NCBI GenBank assembly: GCA_003248805.1
Contig: QFQY01000040.1
Span: forward strand, 1 to 46,939
Origin: Chelatococcus sp.
GTDB lineage: Bacteria; Pseudomonadota; Alphaproteobacteria; Rhizobiales; Beijerinckiaceae
Direction: 5' to 3'
DNA: 46,939 bases
Positions 8,165 to 16,840 of the stretch are shown in pieces. The number at the start of each line of letters is the position of its first letter. The first letter of the stretch is position 1. A model generated the notes under the pieces. That model had not been told where the DNA came from, searched no databases, and saw nothing but the letters and a program-made list of their open reading frames with translations. The position numbers were made by a program, and so were the translations under genes.

Positions 8165-8182
8165 TGGTTCCATCTCGAACCA
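8165..8182. promoter_or_regulatory. Palindrome upstream of the XRE regulator gene (candidate operator)
   Basis: TGGTTC-CATCTC-GAACCA, with 6-bp perfect arms, lies 71 bp upstream of the regulator start. Half-sites GTTC/GAAC recur in the palindrome ahead of metK, though there the half-sites are 8 rather than 6 bp apart. Autoregulation is inferred. Confidence 0.3.
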
Positions 8183-8219
8183 CCATACGGGCGGGATACG
8201 AGATGAAACGGGATTTATC

Positions 8220-9812
8220 CTATCGCAGGCGACACCGGGAGAGCAGCAGGAAGGCGAACAGCAGGATGGCGAAGACGATGTCGCCTGCCCTCGCATAGAG
8301 CGTGCCGGGGCCGGCTTGCGGCAGACCGGCATCCAGCACGCCTTCGACGCCGAGCGGCAGGCTGGCCGTGACGCGGCCATAGGCGTCGATCACGGCCGAG
8401 ACGCCGGTATTCGCCACCCGCACCAACGGCAGGCCCTCCTCGACGCTGCGCAGTCGCGCCTGGGCGAGGTGCTGATAGGGGCCCGAGGTCTGGCCGAACC
8501 AGCCGTCATTGGTCAGGTTGAGCATGAAGCCGGCGCGGGGACCAGCCGCTGCCACCTCACCGGGAAAAATCGCCTCGTAGCAGATCAGCGGGGCGGCGGG
8601 CGGCAGGCCGCGGATGGCGAGAGGATTGCGGCGCGAGCCGGCGCTGAAGCCGCCCGGAATGGCGACGAACTCCGAGAGTCCGACGCGGCGGATGAGGGTT
8701 TCGAGGATCGGCGGAAGATACTCGCCGAACGGCACGAGGTGAATCTTGTCGTAGCTCGAGACGATGTTGCCCTCGTCGTCGACCACCTGGATCGAGTTGT
8801 AGATCGGTGGCCGGCTCTCGCCTGGCAGGACTTCTCCGCCGCGGGCGGCGCCGGTCACGAGCGTCACGCCGGGCGGTAGCAGTGCCGCGATTCGCGCCAG
8901 GGCCGCCGGCGTGCGTCCCAGCAGGAAGGGAAAGGCCGATTCCGGCCAGATCACATGCGTGGCGTCCTGCACGCCGGTCGTGGTCGGGCTGGTGGCGCGG
9001 TCGCTGAGCGCGAGGTAATGCGCAAGGATGGTCTCGCCCGCGCGGGCGTTGAATTTCGCGTCCTGCGGCAGATTCGGCTGCATCAGCCGCAGCTTCACCC
9101 CGGCCACGAGGGGAGCGGGGCCGGCGGGGACCCGCGAGAACCCGTAGCCGGCCATGACCGCCAGCACCGCGACCGCCAGCAGCGGGGCACTCCAGCGCGC
9201 CAGCGCGCCCGTTCCCGTGCCGAGCGTCGCCGGAGCGGCGCCGATGGCCACCGCGACGATCGTCAGGCCATAGAGCCCGCTCAGCGCCGCGAACTGGGCG
9301 ATCAGGCCCTGCCCGGCGAGCATCATGCCGTAGACGTTCCAGGGGAAGCCGGTCAGCACATGGCCGCGCAGCCATTCGCTGGCCGAGAGCGCGACGGCCA
9401 GCATCAGGATCCGGCCCGCCCCGCCCGGCCAGGCGAGCCTGGCGAGACCGAAGGCCAGCGCCGGAAAGAAGGCCAGGAAGGCCGGCAGGGCGACGACGCC
9501 GAGCGGCATGGCCCAGGCGAATTTGTCCGCCTCGACCAGGAAGGCGGCTCCGAGCCACCACAGGCCGGCGACGAAATAGCCGAAGCCCCACCACCAGCCG
9601 GCAGCGAAGGCGGCGCGGAAGCGCCTGGCCGGGGTTCTCTCCGTGGCGCCGTCGATCAGCCAGACGGCTGTCGTCATCGGAACGACGATGAGCGGCCACA
9701 GATCGAGCGGTGCCAGGGCGAGCGCGCCGGAGGCGCCCGCGACGAGCGCGATCAGTCGCTTGCGCCAGCCCCAGGCCAGGATGACGCGGTCGGCCAGTCC
9801 TGCAAGGCGCAT
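8220..9812 (-). CDS. lnt: Apolipoprotein N-acyltransferase
   Basis: 530 aa. It adds the third acyl chain to the N-terminal cysteine of lipoproteins at the periplasmic face of the inner membrane. The N-terminal half has about seven membrane segments (starting LIALVAGASGALALAPLDLW); the C-terminal half is a nitrilase-like domain with the expected Glu-Lys-Cys triad in WPESAFPF, KIHLVPFGEYLP and ICYEAIFPGEV. A final TM helix (GDIVFAILLFAFLLLS) closes the protein. ATG 9810-9812 overlaps the corC stop by one base (TGATG). Adjacent corC, ybeY and phoH are the classic ybeZYX-lnt set of proteobacteria. Confidence 0.97.
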   Translation of the reverse strand: MRLAGLADRVILAWGWRKRLIALVAGASGALALAPLDLWPLIVVPMTTAVWLIDGATERTPARRFRAAFAAGWWWGFGYFVAGLWWLGAAFLVEADKFAWAMPLGVVALPAFLAFFPALAFGLARLAWPGGAGRILMLAVALSASEWLRGHVLTGFPWNVYGMMLAGQGLIAQFAALSGLYGLTIVAVAIGAAPATLGTGTGALARWSAPLLAVAVLAVMAGYGFSRVPAGPAPLVAGVKLRLMQPNLPQDAKFNARAGETILAHYLALSDRATSPTTTGVQDATHVIWPESAFPFLLGRTPAALARIAALLPPGVTLVTGAARGGEVLPGESRPPIYNSIQVVDDEGNIVSSYDKIHLVPFGEYLPPILETLIRRVGLSEFVAIPGGFSAGSRRNPLAIRGLPPAAPLICYEAIFPGEVAAAGPRAGFMLNLTNDGWFGQTSGPYQHLAQARLRSVEEGLPLVRVANTGVSAVIDAYGRVTASLPLGVEGVLDAGLPQAGPGTLYARAGDIVFAILLFAFLLLSRCRLR

Positions 9813-10786
9813 CAGCCGGCTTCCGGCAGGGCGATCGCTTGCGGCTCGGCCTCGCCGCCGCGCCGGATCGTAAGCCGCTTGATGCGGCGGGGGTTCGCAT
9901 CGAGAATCTCGAAGGCGAGCCCGCCGGGACCTTCGACGATCTCGCCCTTGGTCGGCACATGGCCCGCGAGCGTGACGATGAGCCCGCCGAGCGTGTCGAC
10001 GTCCTCCGCGATCTCGGTCTCGGAGAGATCGATGCCGGTCGCGGTCTTCAACTCGTCAAGCGTGGCCCGGGCGTCGGCGACGAAGCTGTCCTCTCCGGAC
10101 GGCGCGATGGTCGGCGCCTCCTCGAGGTCGTGTTCGTCCTCGATGTCGCCCACGATGATCTCGATCAGATCCTCGATCGAGACGAGCCCGTCCGTCCCGC
10201 CATATTCGTCGATGACCAGCGCGATATGGGTGCGCGTCGCCTGCATCTTCACCAGCAGGTCGACGGCGGGCATCGAGGACGGCACGTAGAGGACGGGGCG
10301 CAGGATCTTCGCCGCCGCCAGCGTCATCGACAGGTCGACCGCGGCGAGATCGTGCGTCTCGGCCCCTTCCGGCGTTGCCTTGTTCGCCTTGCCGACGATG
10401 TATTCGAGGAAGTCGCGGATATGGACCATGCCGCGCGGGTCGTCGAGCGAGTCGTCGAAGACGGCCAGCCGCGAATGACCCGCCGTCCGGAACTGCGTCA
10501 TCAGCTCGTCCAGCGTCGCGTCCGCCGGCACGGCGGCGATGTCGACGCGCGGCACCATGACGTCGCCGACGCGCGTCTCGCGCAGCTTCAGGACGTTGGT
10601 GAGCATGGCCCGCTCCTGCGGGCTGATATCGGCGGAGTCGTCGCCTCCCTCCGCCAGGGCCTCGACGATTTCCTCGCGGATGCTGCCGCTGCTGCGCAGG
10701 CCGAGCCTGTCGAGGAACTGGCCGAGCCAGTGCCCGAGGCCTCGACCTGCCGTTTCGGATGGAGATTGTCGACTGTCGTCGCTCAT
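9812..10786 (-). CDS. corC: CBS-domain hemolysin/CorC-type protein
   Basis: 324 aa. The architecture is a short N-terminal region, two CBS repeats (~residues 75-205: VGDVMVPRVDIAAVPADATL; MPAVDLLVKMQATRTHIALV) and a C-terminal CorC_HlyC transporter-associated domain (~225-310: SFVADARATLDEL ... TLGGLIVTLAGHVPTKGE). No DUF21 membrane domain is present, so this is the soluble YbeX/CorC type, linked to Co2+/Mg2+ homeostasis and, in E. coli, ribosome metabolism. It overlaps ybeY by 4 nt (ATGA) and lnt by 1 nt, so these are tightly coupled. The name corC follows family usage; a true ion-efflux role is not shown. Confidence 0.92.
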   Translation of the reverse strand: MSDDSRQSPSETAGRGLGHWLGQFLDRLGLRSSGSIREEIVEALAEGGDDSADISPQERAMLTNVLKLRETRVGDVMVPRVDIAAVPADATLDELMTQFRTAGHSRLAVFDDSLDDPRGMVHIRDFLEYIVGKANKATPEGAETHDLAAVDLSMTLAAAKILRPVLYVPSSMPAVDLLVKMQATRTHIALVIDEYGGTDGLVSIEDLIEIIVGDIEDEHDLEEAPTIAPSGEDSFVADARATLDELKTATGIDLSETEIAEDVDTLGGLIVTLAGHVPTKGEIVEGPGGLAFEILDANPRRIKRLTIRRGGEAEPQAIALPEAG

Positions 10787-11373
10787 GGTCGTACGGGTTG
10801 CGCCGGAGAGTTGGAAACGGGGTCGGTCAGGAGTTCGCCGTCGGCATAGGGATCGGCGATGCCGAGCCGGGCGAGCGCGGAGACCTCGAGGGCCTCCATC
10901 CGCCGTGCCTCGGCATCGGTCTCGTGATCCTCTCCGAGGAGATGCAGCAGGCCGTGGACCACGAGGTGGCTGAGATGGTCCTGGACGCTCTTGCCCTCGG
11001 CCAGCGCCTCACGCTCCACGGTCTCGTAGGCCAGCACGATGTCGCCGAGGAGCGGGCTTTCCGCGATCCGGTCGGGCGGCGCCGCCGGGAAGGACAGGAC
11101 GTTGGTCGCCTTGTCGAAGCCCCGCCAGTCGCGGTTGACGATGCGGATGCGCCGGTCGTCGGTCATCAGCAGGCTGAGTTCGGCGCCGGGCGCGGGCTTG
11201 ACCGGCGCGACCGCGATCGCGGCGGCGCAGGCGTCCAGCGCGAGCGCCCGCAGGCGCGCCGTATCCCCGGCTTCGCGCCAGCGGCGGGCCTGGATTCTCA
11301 GCGCGAGCTCGATGGGAGCGGGAGCAGCCTGGGATCGCGGCGTCGAGCGCCGCGATCGAGGTCGGTCCGTCAT
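10783..11373 (-). CDS. ybeY: Endoribonuclease YbeY (rRNA maturation factor)
   Basis: 196 aa. The zinc-binding signature H-x3-H-x5-H is present in HLVVHGLLHLLGEDH, with conserved NRDWRGFDKATNVLSFP upstream. YbeY is a metal-dependent RNase required for 16S rRNA 3' processing and 70S quality control. The N-terminus is ~35 residues longer than in E. coli (MTDRPRSRRSTPRSQAAP...), basic and probably disordered; it may be over-extended, but ATG 11371-11373 overlaps the phoH stop as ATGA, which supports it. Confidence 0.95.
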   Translation of the reverse strand: MTDRPRSRRSTPRSQAAPAPIELALRIQARRWREAGDTARLRALALDACAAAIAVAPVKPAPGAELSLLMTDDRRIRIVNRDWRGFDKATNVLSFPAAPPDRIAESPLLGDIVLAYETVEREALAEGKSVQDHLSHLVVHGLLHLLGEDHETDAEARRMEALEVSALARLGIADPYADGELLTDPVSNSPAQPVRP

Positions 11374-12590
11374 CGCGGCCGCTCCCGCGACAGCGTGCGG
11401 CGCAGCCCTTCGCTGTCGTCCTCCGAGGCGGGGGAGGACGTCGCGGCGCGCTGGCGCTCCTCGAACTCCGCGCGTTCGCGCCGGGCGGCGCCCTCATAGG
11501 CCATGACGATGCGGCGCACGAGGTCGTGGCGGATGACGTCGCCCTCCTCGAAGCGCGCATAGCCGATGCCCTCGACATCCTTCAGCAGGCGCACGGCCTC
11601 GATCAGCCCCGAGCGCTGGCCGGGCGGCAGGTCGATTTGCGAAGGGTCGCCGGTGATGATCATGCGCGAGCCCTCGCCCAGGCGCGTCAGGAACATCTTC
11701 ATCTGCATCGAGGTGGTGTTCTGCGCCTCGTCCAGGAGTACGACCGCGTTCGTCAGCGTGCGCCCGCGCATGAAGGCGAGCGGCGCGATCTCGATCATGC
11801 CGGTCTGCAGCGCGCGCTCGACATGGCGCGCCTCCATGAAATCGTTGAGCGCGTCGTAGATCGGCCTGAGATAGGGGTCGACCTTCTCGCGCATGTCGCC
11901 GGGCAGGAAGCCGAGCCGTTCGCCGGCCTCGACCGCCGGGCGCGACAGAACCATGCGTTCGACCGTGCCCTGCTCCAGCAGCGAGACGGCGTGGCCGACC
12001 GCGAGCCAGGTCTTGCCGGTGCCGGCAGGCCCTTCGGCGAGGACGAGCTCATGGCGCTTGAGCTGACGCAGATAGGCGTCCTGCGCCGCGTTGCGCGCCC
12101 GCACCGGCCCGCGCTTGCGCGTGACGACCGCGTCGAACGAGGTCTTGCCGGCTTCGGCGGAAGGAAAAAGCGAGCGCTGCACGTTGCTTTCCTCGATCGC
12201 GCCATCGACCTCGCCCAGAGTGACGGGCGCGCCCGCCTTGGCGCGGGTGTAGAGGGTCTTCAGCACGCGGCCCGCCTGCTCCGCGGTCTCCACCGCGCCC
12301 TTGATGGTGACATGGTTGCCGTTGGGGCTGATCACGACGCCCAGCCGCCGCTCGAGATGGGCGAGGTTCTGGTCGTAATGGCCGAAGACCAGGCTCGCGA
12401 GACGGTTGTCGTCGAAGGAGAGCAGGATCTCCGTTCCCGAAAGCCCGTCGACGCGGGACGAGGCGAGGTCGCGGCGGGCGTTGCGCTCCGGTCGCGGAGT
12501 CGTCGAATCAGCTTGTGCCAAAAGCGTCGCCTCCTTGGCGCCCGCACTGCCCGGTCGGCGGCGCGCGGCGGAATCGTTTCGATGTGCCAT
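11370..12590 (-). CDS. ybeZ: PhoH-family ATPase (YbeZ type)
   Basis: 406 aa. A P-loop ATPase with Walker A GPAGTGKTWLAVGHAV and Walker B region NAVVLLDEAQNTT, followed by RMIITGDPSQIDLP. An N-terminal KH-like region (SPNGNHVTIKGAVETAEQAG) suggests RNA binding. It is a partner of YbeY in RNA metabolism by genetic linkage. The first ~45 residues are low-complexity and variable; ATG 12588-12590 is used, but a later start is possible. It ends in an ATGA overlap with ybeY. Confidence 0.93.
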   Translation of the reverse strand: MAHRNDSAARRRPGSAGAKEATLLAQADSTTPRPERNARRDLASSRVDGLSGTEILLSFDDNRLASLVFGHYDQNLAHLERRLGVVISPNGNHVTIKGAVETAEQAGRVLKTLYTRAKAGAPVTLGEVDGAIEESNVQRSLFPSAEAGKTSFDAVVTRKRGPVRARNAAQDAYLRQLKRHELVLAEGPAGTGKTWLAVGHAVSLLEQGTVERMVLSRPAVEAGERLGFLPGDMREKVDPYLRPIYDALNDFMEARHVERALQTGMIEIAPLAFMRGRTLTNAVVLLDEAQNTTSMQMKMFLTRLGEGSRMIITGDPSQIDLPPGQRSGLIEAVRLLKDVEGIGYARFEEGDVIRHDLVRRIVMAYEGAARRERAEFEERQRAATSSPASEDDSEGLRRTLSRERPR

Positions 12591-12665
12591 GACCGGACTT
12601 TGGCATGGCGTCTTGATGACAGGCCGGTCGGTTCGCCGCCCGCAGGCGCTCGGAGGGGCGCGCGC

Positions 12666-14021
12666 TCAAGCGGCGAGGTCTCCCTGAGAGGCCGCGCGGC
12701 CGAACAGCGAGTTGGAGCCTGCACGCTCGATGACGACCTGCACCATGTCGCCGATCCGATTCGCCTGTGTCTCGATCTGCACAGCCTGCAGATAGGGGGA
12801 CTTCCCCGCAAGCTGTCCCGGATGGCGGCCGGCGCGCTCCATCAGCACCTCGACCGTCCGCCCGACCATGGCGTGGTTGAAGGCCTGCCGGTGATGCTCG
12901 ATGCGCTCCTGCAGGCGATGGAGCCGCTCGTCCATCGCCTCGGGCGCGACCTGTTCGGCGATATCGGCGGCGGGCGTGCCCGGACGCGGCGAATACTTGA
13001 AGGAATAGCTCGAGGCGAAGCCGATATCGTCGACGAGCCTCAGCGTCTCGGCGAAGTCCGCCTCGCTCTCTCCCGGAAAGCCGACGATGAAGTCTGAGGA
13101 CAATGCGATGTCCGGGCGCGCCTGCCGGATCCGGTCGATCAGGCGGCGATACTCGTCGGCGGTGTGCTTGCGGTTCATCGCCGCGAGAATCGGGTCCGAG
13201 CCCGCCTGCACGGGCAGGTGCAGGAAGGGCATGAGCTGCGGCAGGTCGCGATGCGCGCCGATCAGCGCCTCGTCCATGTCGCGCGGATGGCTCGTCGTGT
13301 AGCGGATGCGGGCGATGCCCGGAATCTCGGCGACCCGGTACATCAGCCGCGCCAGACCCCAGACCGCGCCGTCCGGCCCCTCGCCGTGATAGGCGTTGAC
13401 GTTCTGGCCGATCAGCGTGACGTCCTGCACGCCGGCTGCCGCGAGCCGCTCGATCTCGGCGAGCACCTGCGCCACGGGCCGGGAGAATTCCGCGCCGCGC
13501 GTATAGGGCACGACGCAGAAGGCGCAGAACTTGTCGCAACCCTCCTGGACCGTGACGAAGGCGGAGATGCCGCGCGCCCGGATGGCCTGCGGCTTCGGCG
13601 CGGGAAGATGCCCGAACTTGTCCTCCGCCGGCAGCTCGGTCTCGACGACGCGCGCCCGCTTCGCCTGTTCCAGAAGCTCCGGCAGGCGGTGATAGGCCTG
13701 CGGACCGACGACGAGGTCCACAGCCGGCTGGCGCTTCTGGATCTCGGCACCCTCGGCCTGCGCCACGCAGCCGGCGACCACGATCCGCGTCTCCTGGCCC
13801 CCGGCCTTCTGCGCGTTCTTGATGTCGCGCAGCTTGCCGAGCTCCGTATAGACCTTCTGCACGGCGCGGTCGCGGATATGGCAGGTATTCAGCAGGATCA
13901 GGTCGGCGCCTTCGGCCGTCGCCGTCTCCTCGTAGCCCTGCTGGCTCAGGATGTCGGCCATGCGCTGCCCGTCATAGACGTTCATCTGGCAGCCGAAGGA
14001 CTTGATGTGGACTTTCTTCAT
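12666..14021 (-). CDS. miaB: tRNA-2-methylthio-N6-dimethylallyladenosine synthase MiaB
   Basis: 451 aa radical-SAM methylthiotransferase that modifies A37 of tRNAs reading UNN codons. Three cysteines of the N-terminal UPF0004 domain ligate one Fe-S cluster (C11 in SFGCQMN, C47 in LLNTCHIRD, C85 in VAGCVAQ). The radical-SAM CX3CX2C motif is CDKFCAFC (C162, C166, C169). A TRAM domain occupies the C-terminus (GRTVEVLMERAG to the end). ATG 14019-14021 gives the usual MKKVHIKSFGCQMN start. An in-frame ATG at 14054 would add 11 residues and has a G-rich upstream stretch, so it cannot be excluded. Confidence 0.97.
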   Translation of the reverse strand: MKKVHIKSFGCQMNVYDGQRMADILSQQGYEETATAEGADLILLNTCHIRDRAVQKVYTELGKLRDIKNAQKAGGQETRIVVAGCVAQAEGAEIQKRQPAVDLVVGPQAYHRLPELLEQAKRARVVETELPAEDKFGHLPAPKPQAIRARGISAFVTVQEGCDKFCAFCVVPYTRGAEFSRPVAQVLAEIERLAAAGVQDVTLIGQNVNAYHGEGPDGAVWGLARLMYRVAEIPGIARIRYTTSHPRDMDEALIGAHRDLPQLMPFLHLPVQAGSDPILAAMNRKHTADEYRRLIDRIRQARPDIALSSDFIVGFPGESEADFAETLRLVDDIGFASSYSFKYSPRPGTPAADIAEQVAPEAMDERLHRLQERIEHHRQAFNHAMVGRTVEVLMERAGRHPGQLAGKSPYLQAVQIETQANRIGDMVQVVIERAGSNSLFGRAASQGDLAA

Positions 14022-14125
14022 CGTGCCGGGTTGGATTTCCAGGATGGCCTCCATACCCCGGATCGCGCCCCGAGGAAATGTCCGCTGCTCGAAATGACGG
14101 GAAGCAACGTGTGGGCCAGCTCGCC

Positions 14126-14926
14126 TCAGCCGGCGGGCCGGGCTGTGATGGCGCTCCGGCGCGCCGCGCGGATCGTCGCCTCGGCGCGCCGGGCGGCTTC
14201 CTTGCGCGACGTCGTTTCGTCCATGACGATGGGATCGCCCCAGGCGAGCTCGACGTCGATCGGCCCCGCGGCCAGCAACGCCTTGAGATGGGGCGCGAGC
14301 TCGGTGTCGCCGTACCAGGCCAGCAGGCTGCGTTCGTGGCGGCCGCCCGCAAGTCCGTGAAAGCCCGTATAGGTGATCGTCAGCGGATAGACCGTGACGG
14401 AGTCCCCGTCGTCCGCGCCGCGAGCGCGCTTCGCCGCCGCCAGGAGGGACGAGCGCAGCGGCAGGATGCGCGTGCCGTCCCCCGTCGTTCCTTCCGCGAA
14501 GAGCACCACGGTCTCGCCGGCCGCGATCCGTTCGGCCATCTCGGAAGCGACACCCGCGGTCGCACCGCGCCGTTGCCGGTCGATGTAGACGGTGTGCTGC
14601 AGGCTGGCCAGCCAGCCGACCAGGGGCCATCCGGCCACCTCGCTCTTGGCGACAAAGCTGCCGGGCAGTTCGGCGCCGATGACCGGAATGTCGAGCCAGG
14701 AGACGTGATTGGCGAGGACGAGCCCGCCCGGCCCCGGAGGTGGACGACCTCGCACCGTCCTGCGGACGCCGAGCGTGCGGCACGCCAGCCGGTGGAACAG
14801 CCGCGGGATCGCCTTGCCGTGGCGCGGCGCGATCCGCAGCGTCGCCATCTGCAGCGGCGCGAGCATCGCCGTCCCCAGAGTCAGGGCCGCGAGCCGGACC
14901 AGGCTGCCGGCGCTGAAGCCGCTCAT
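14126..14926 (-). CDS. 1-acyl-sn-glycerol-3-phosphate acyltransferase-like (PlsC family)
   Basis: 266 aa. The HX4D acyltransferase motif is NHVSWLD (H74, D79), followed by the VAKSEVAGWPLVGWLA block and FAEGTTGDGTR. An N-terminal hydrophobic segment (LVRLAALTLGTAMLAPLQMA) probably anchors it to the inner membrane. Likely activity is acyl transfer to lysophosphatidate or an ornithine/lyso-lipid; OlsA-type enzymes in Rhizobiales share this organisation, so the substrate is uncertain. ATG 14924-14926 overlaps the rimI stop as ATGA. Confidence 0.9.
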   Translation of the reverse strand: MSGFSAGSLVRLAALTLGTAMLAPLQMATLRIAPRHGKAIPRLFHRLACRTLGVRRTVRGRPPPGPGGLVLANHVSWLDIPVIGAELPGSFVAKSEVAGWPLVGWLASLQHTVYIDRQRRGATAGVASEMAERIAAGETVVLFAEGTTGDGTRILPLRSSLLAAAKRARGADDGDSVTVYPLTITYTGFHGLAGGRHERSLLAWYGDTELAPHLKALLAAGPIDVELAWGDPIVMDETTSRKEAARRAEATIRAARRSAITARPAG

Positions 14927-15420
14927 GCCAGGTCGAGCCGCATCGTCACGGCAGTCGCCCGGCTGCCGTCGGGCTTGGGATAGTAGCCCTTGCGCCGGCC
15001 GACCTCGCGGAAGCCGAAATGCCGGTAGAGGCGCTCGGCCGGCAGGTTGCCTTCCTCGACCTCCAGGAAGACCGTCGCGACGCCCGTCTCCGCCAGACGG
15101 GACAGGTGCACGCCGAGCAATCGCCGCCCGAGACCCTCGTCGCGATGGGCAGCGGCCACGACGATGCTCAGGACCTCCGCCTCGTCCTGCGCCCGCCGCG
15201 ACATCGCGAAGCCGGCGGGGTGGCGGCTGTCGCCGGGAAAGACTCCGTCGGTCCACACGGCGGGATCGGCGAGCAGGGCGGCGCACTCGCCCGGTTCCCA
15301 GCCGCGCGCGAAGCCGCCCTCGTGATGCAGGGCCGCGACATGACGCGCCTGCTGCGCATCGAGCCGGCTCGTGCGCAGCGGCGCGGCTTCCGGGCGGAGA
15401 AGTCGGCGAAGCCAATCCAT
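14923..15420 (-). CDS. rimI: GNAT N-acetyltransferase, RimI-like
   Basis: 165 aa. The GNAT fold is recognised by the acetyl-CoA-binding RDEGLGRRLL (R-x2-G-x-G), the preceding AEVLSIVVAAAHR strand and the following VFLEVEEGNLPAERLYRHFG, the hallmark of RimI-type protein N-terminal acetyltransferases. Placement next to tsaB matches the common tsaB-rimI pairing. The frame is open upstream; ATG 15418-15420 (MDWLRRLL) was chosen because the domain follows and upstream residues are not family-like. It overlaps the PlsC-like gene by 4 nt. Confidence 0.9.
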   Translation of the reverse strand: MDWLRRLLRPEAAPLRTSRLDAQQARHVAALHHEGGFARGWEPGECAALLADPAVWTDGVFPGDSRHPAGFAMSRRAQDEAEVLSIVVAAAHRDEGLGRRLLGVHLSRLAETGVATVFLEVEEGNLPAERLYRHFGFREVGRRKGYYPKPDGSRATAVTMRLDLA

Positions 15421-15470
15421 GGCGCTTGATGACACAGTCACGCTGTCTGGCAAGTCCGGTTGTCGCAACG

Positions 15471-16154
15471 TCACCGGCGCGGAAGCCGGGCCCGGTCCTG
15501 CGGCGTCGTTTCCGGCGCCTTGAGGTAGAGCGGGCGCGGCGGCGCGTTCTCCGGATCGGCGATCAGTCCCAGCCGCGCCACCCAGAACACGTCGGGCGCG
15601 CGGGCATCGTCGACGACGATGGCGTCGAGCCCGATCGCCCAGGCCTCGTTGGCGACCGCGCGGGCGCCCGAACCGACCAGGCTGACCGGTCCGGCGCCGA
15701 TCGCGCGCGCGGCGTCGCGATAGCTGACCTGCCGGAGCGAGACGAGCTGCTTTCCGTCGGCGCTCAGCGCCTGGAACCAGACCTGGCCGTGGCGCGCGTC
15801 GAGCGCGGCCGCGATCACGCGGCCCGGCTCGCGTCCGATCAGGGGGGCGGCGCAGGCGGCGACCGTGGTCACGCCGACGGCGGGGATGCCGGCCGCCAGC
15901 GCGACGGCGCGCGCCGCACTCACGCCGACCCGCAGGCCGGTGTAGCTGCCCGGCCCGACCGTGACCGCGACCCGGTCGAGCGCGGCGAAACCGCCCTCGG
16001 CGGCGTCCATCACGCGCTCCACCAGCGGCATCAGCGCCTCGGCGTGCCCGCGTTCCATGGCGAGCTGCTCCTGCGCGATGGGAGCGGTCGCGCCGGCGTC
16101 CAGCACGCAGGCCGAGCAGGCGCCGAGCGCGGTATCGATAGCGAGGATGCGCAT
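15471..16154 (-). CDS. tsaB: tRNA threonylcarbamoyladenosine biosynthesis protein TsaB
   Basis: 227 aa, usual length. It starts MRILAIDTALGACSACVLD (the actin-like ATPase strand) and contains the family block GHAEALMPLVERVM and VAVTVGPGSYTGLRVGVSAA. TsaB works with TsaD and TsaE to transfer threonylcarbamoyl to A37 of ANN-decoding tRNAs. It follows the nfu gene by 45 nt and precedes rimI by 50 nt, probably in one transcript. Confidence 0.96.
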   Translation of the reverse strand: MRILAIDTALGACSACVLDAGATAPIAQEQLAMERGHAEALMPLVERVMDAAEGGFAALDRVAVTVGPGSYTGLRVGVSAARAVALAAGIPAVGVTTVAACAAPLIGREPGRVIAAALDARHGQVWFQALSADGKQLVSLRQVSYRDAARAIGAGPVSLVGSGARAVANEAWAIGLDAIVVDDARAPDVFWVARLGLIADPENAPPRPLYLKAPETTPQDRARLPRR

Positions 16155-16199
16155 CGGCGGACTCTGTTGGGCTTGGCAAGGCGCGGGAGCGGAAACCGC

Positions 16200-16760
16200 T
16201 CAGACGGCCTCGACCTCGCGCACCTCCGGGAGGAAATGGCGCAGCAGGTTCTGGATTCCGTGCTTCAGGGTGGCCGTCGAGGATGGGCAGCCGGAGCAGG
16301 CGCCCTTCATGACGAGATAGACCGTGCCGTCCTTGTAGCCGCGGAAGGTGATGTCGCCGCCGTCATTCGCGACGGCGGGGCGGATGCGGGTCTCGAGCAG
16401 ATCCTTGATCGTGTCGACGGTGCTCGCATCCTCGGGCGCGAAGAACTCGCCCTCGTCCGCGAGCTCGGGCGCCGTGCCTTCCGCCAGCACCGGGGCGCCG
16501 GACATGAAATGCTCCATGATCGCGCCGAGAATCGCGGGCTTCAGATGCGGCCACTCGCCGCCCGCCTTGGTGACGGTGATGAAATCGGAGCCGAGGAAGA
16601 CGCCCGAGACGCCGTTGACGCCGAACAGCCGCTGCGCCAGCGGCGAGCGTCCGGAATCGTCTCCGGCGCGCAGCTCCAGCGTCCCTTCCGCCATGACGGT
16701 GCGGCCGGGCAGGAATTTCAGGGTCGCGGGATTGGGCGTGGCTTCGGTCTGGATGAACAT
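16200..16760 (-). CDS. NifU-family Fe-S cluster carrier (Nfu)
   Basis: 186 aa. The N-terminal Nfu_N domain begins MFIQTEATPNPATLKFLPGR; the C-terminal NifU domain carries the CxxC pair in KGACSGCPSS (C155, C158), which binds a bridging [4Fe-4S] cluster for delivery to apo-targets. Full-length and typical of alphaproteobacterial/mitochondrial Nfu1. It lies upstream of tsaB and rimI, and the nearby Fe-S enzyme MiaB is a plausible but unproven client. Confidence 0.95.
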   Translation of the reverse strand: MFIQTEATPNPATLKFLPGRTVMAEGTLELRAGDDSGRSPLAQRLFGVNGVSGVFLGSDFITVTKAGGEWPHLKPAILGAIMEHFMSGAPVLAEGTAPELADEGEFFAPEDASTVDTIKDLLETRIRPAVANDGGDITFRGYKDGTVYLVMKGACSGCPSSTATLKHGIQNLLRHFLPEVREVEAV

Positions 16761-16840
16761 GGGGTCGCCTCCGGTACCGGCGGGTCAAGGTCGCCGTTCC
16801 TGCCCTCGATATAGGCCGAAGGCAGCGATCGCGCCAGTTC

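Noticed and set aside
8955..10289. 444-codon plus-strand frame opposite lnt and corC
   Set aside because: Gln/Gly/Arg/Glu-rich complement sequence with no family features, fully opposite conserved genes.
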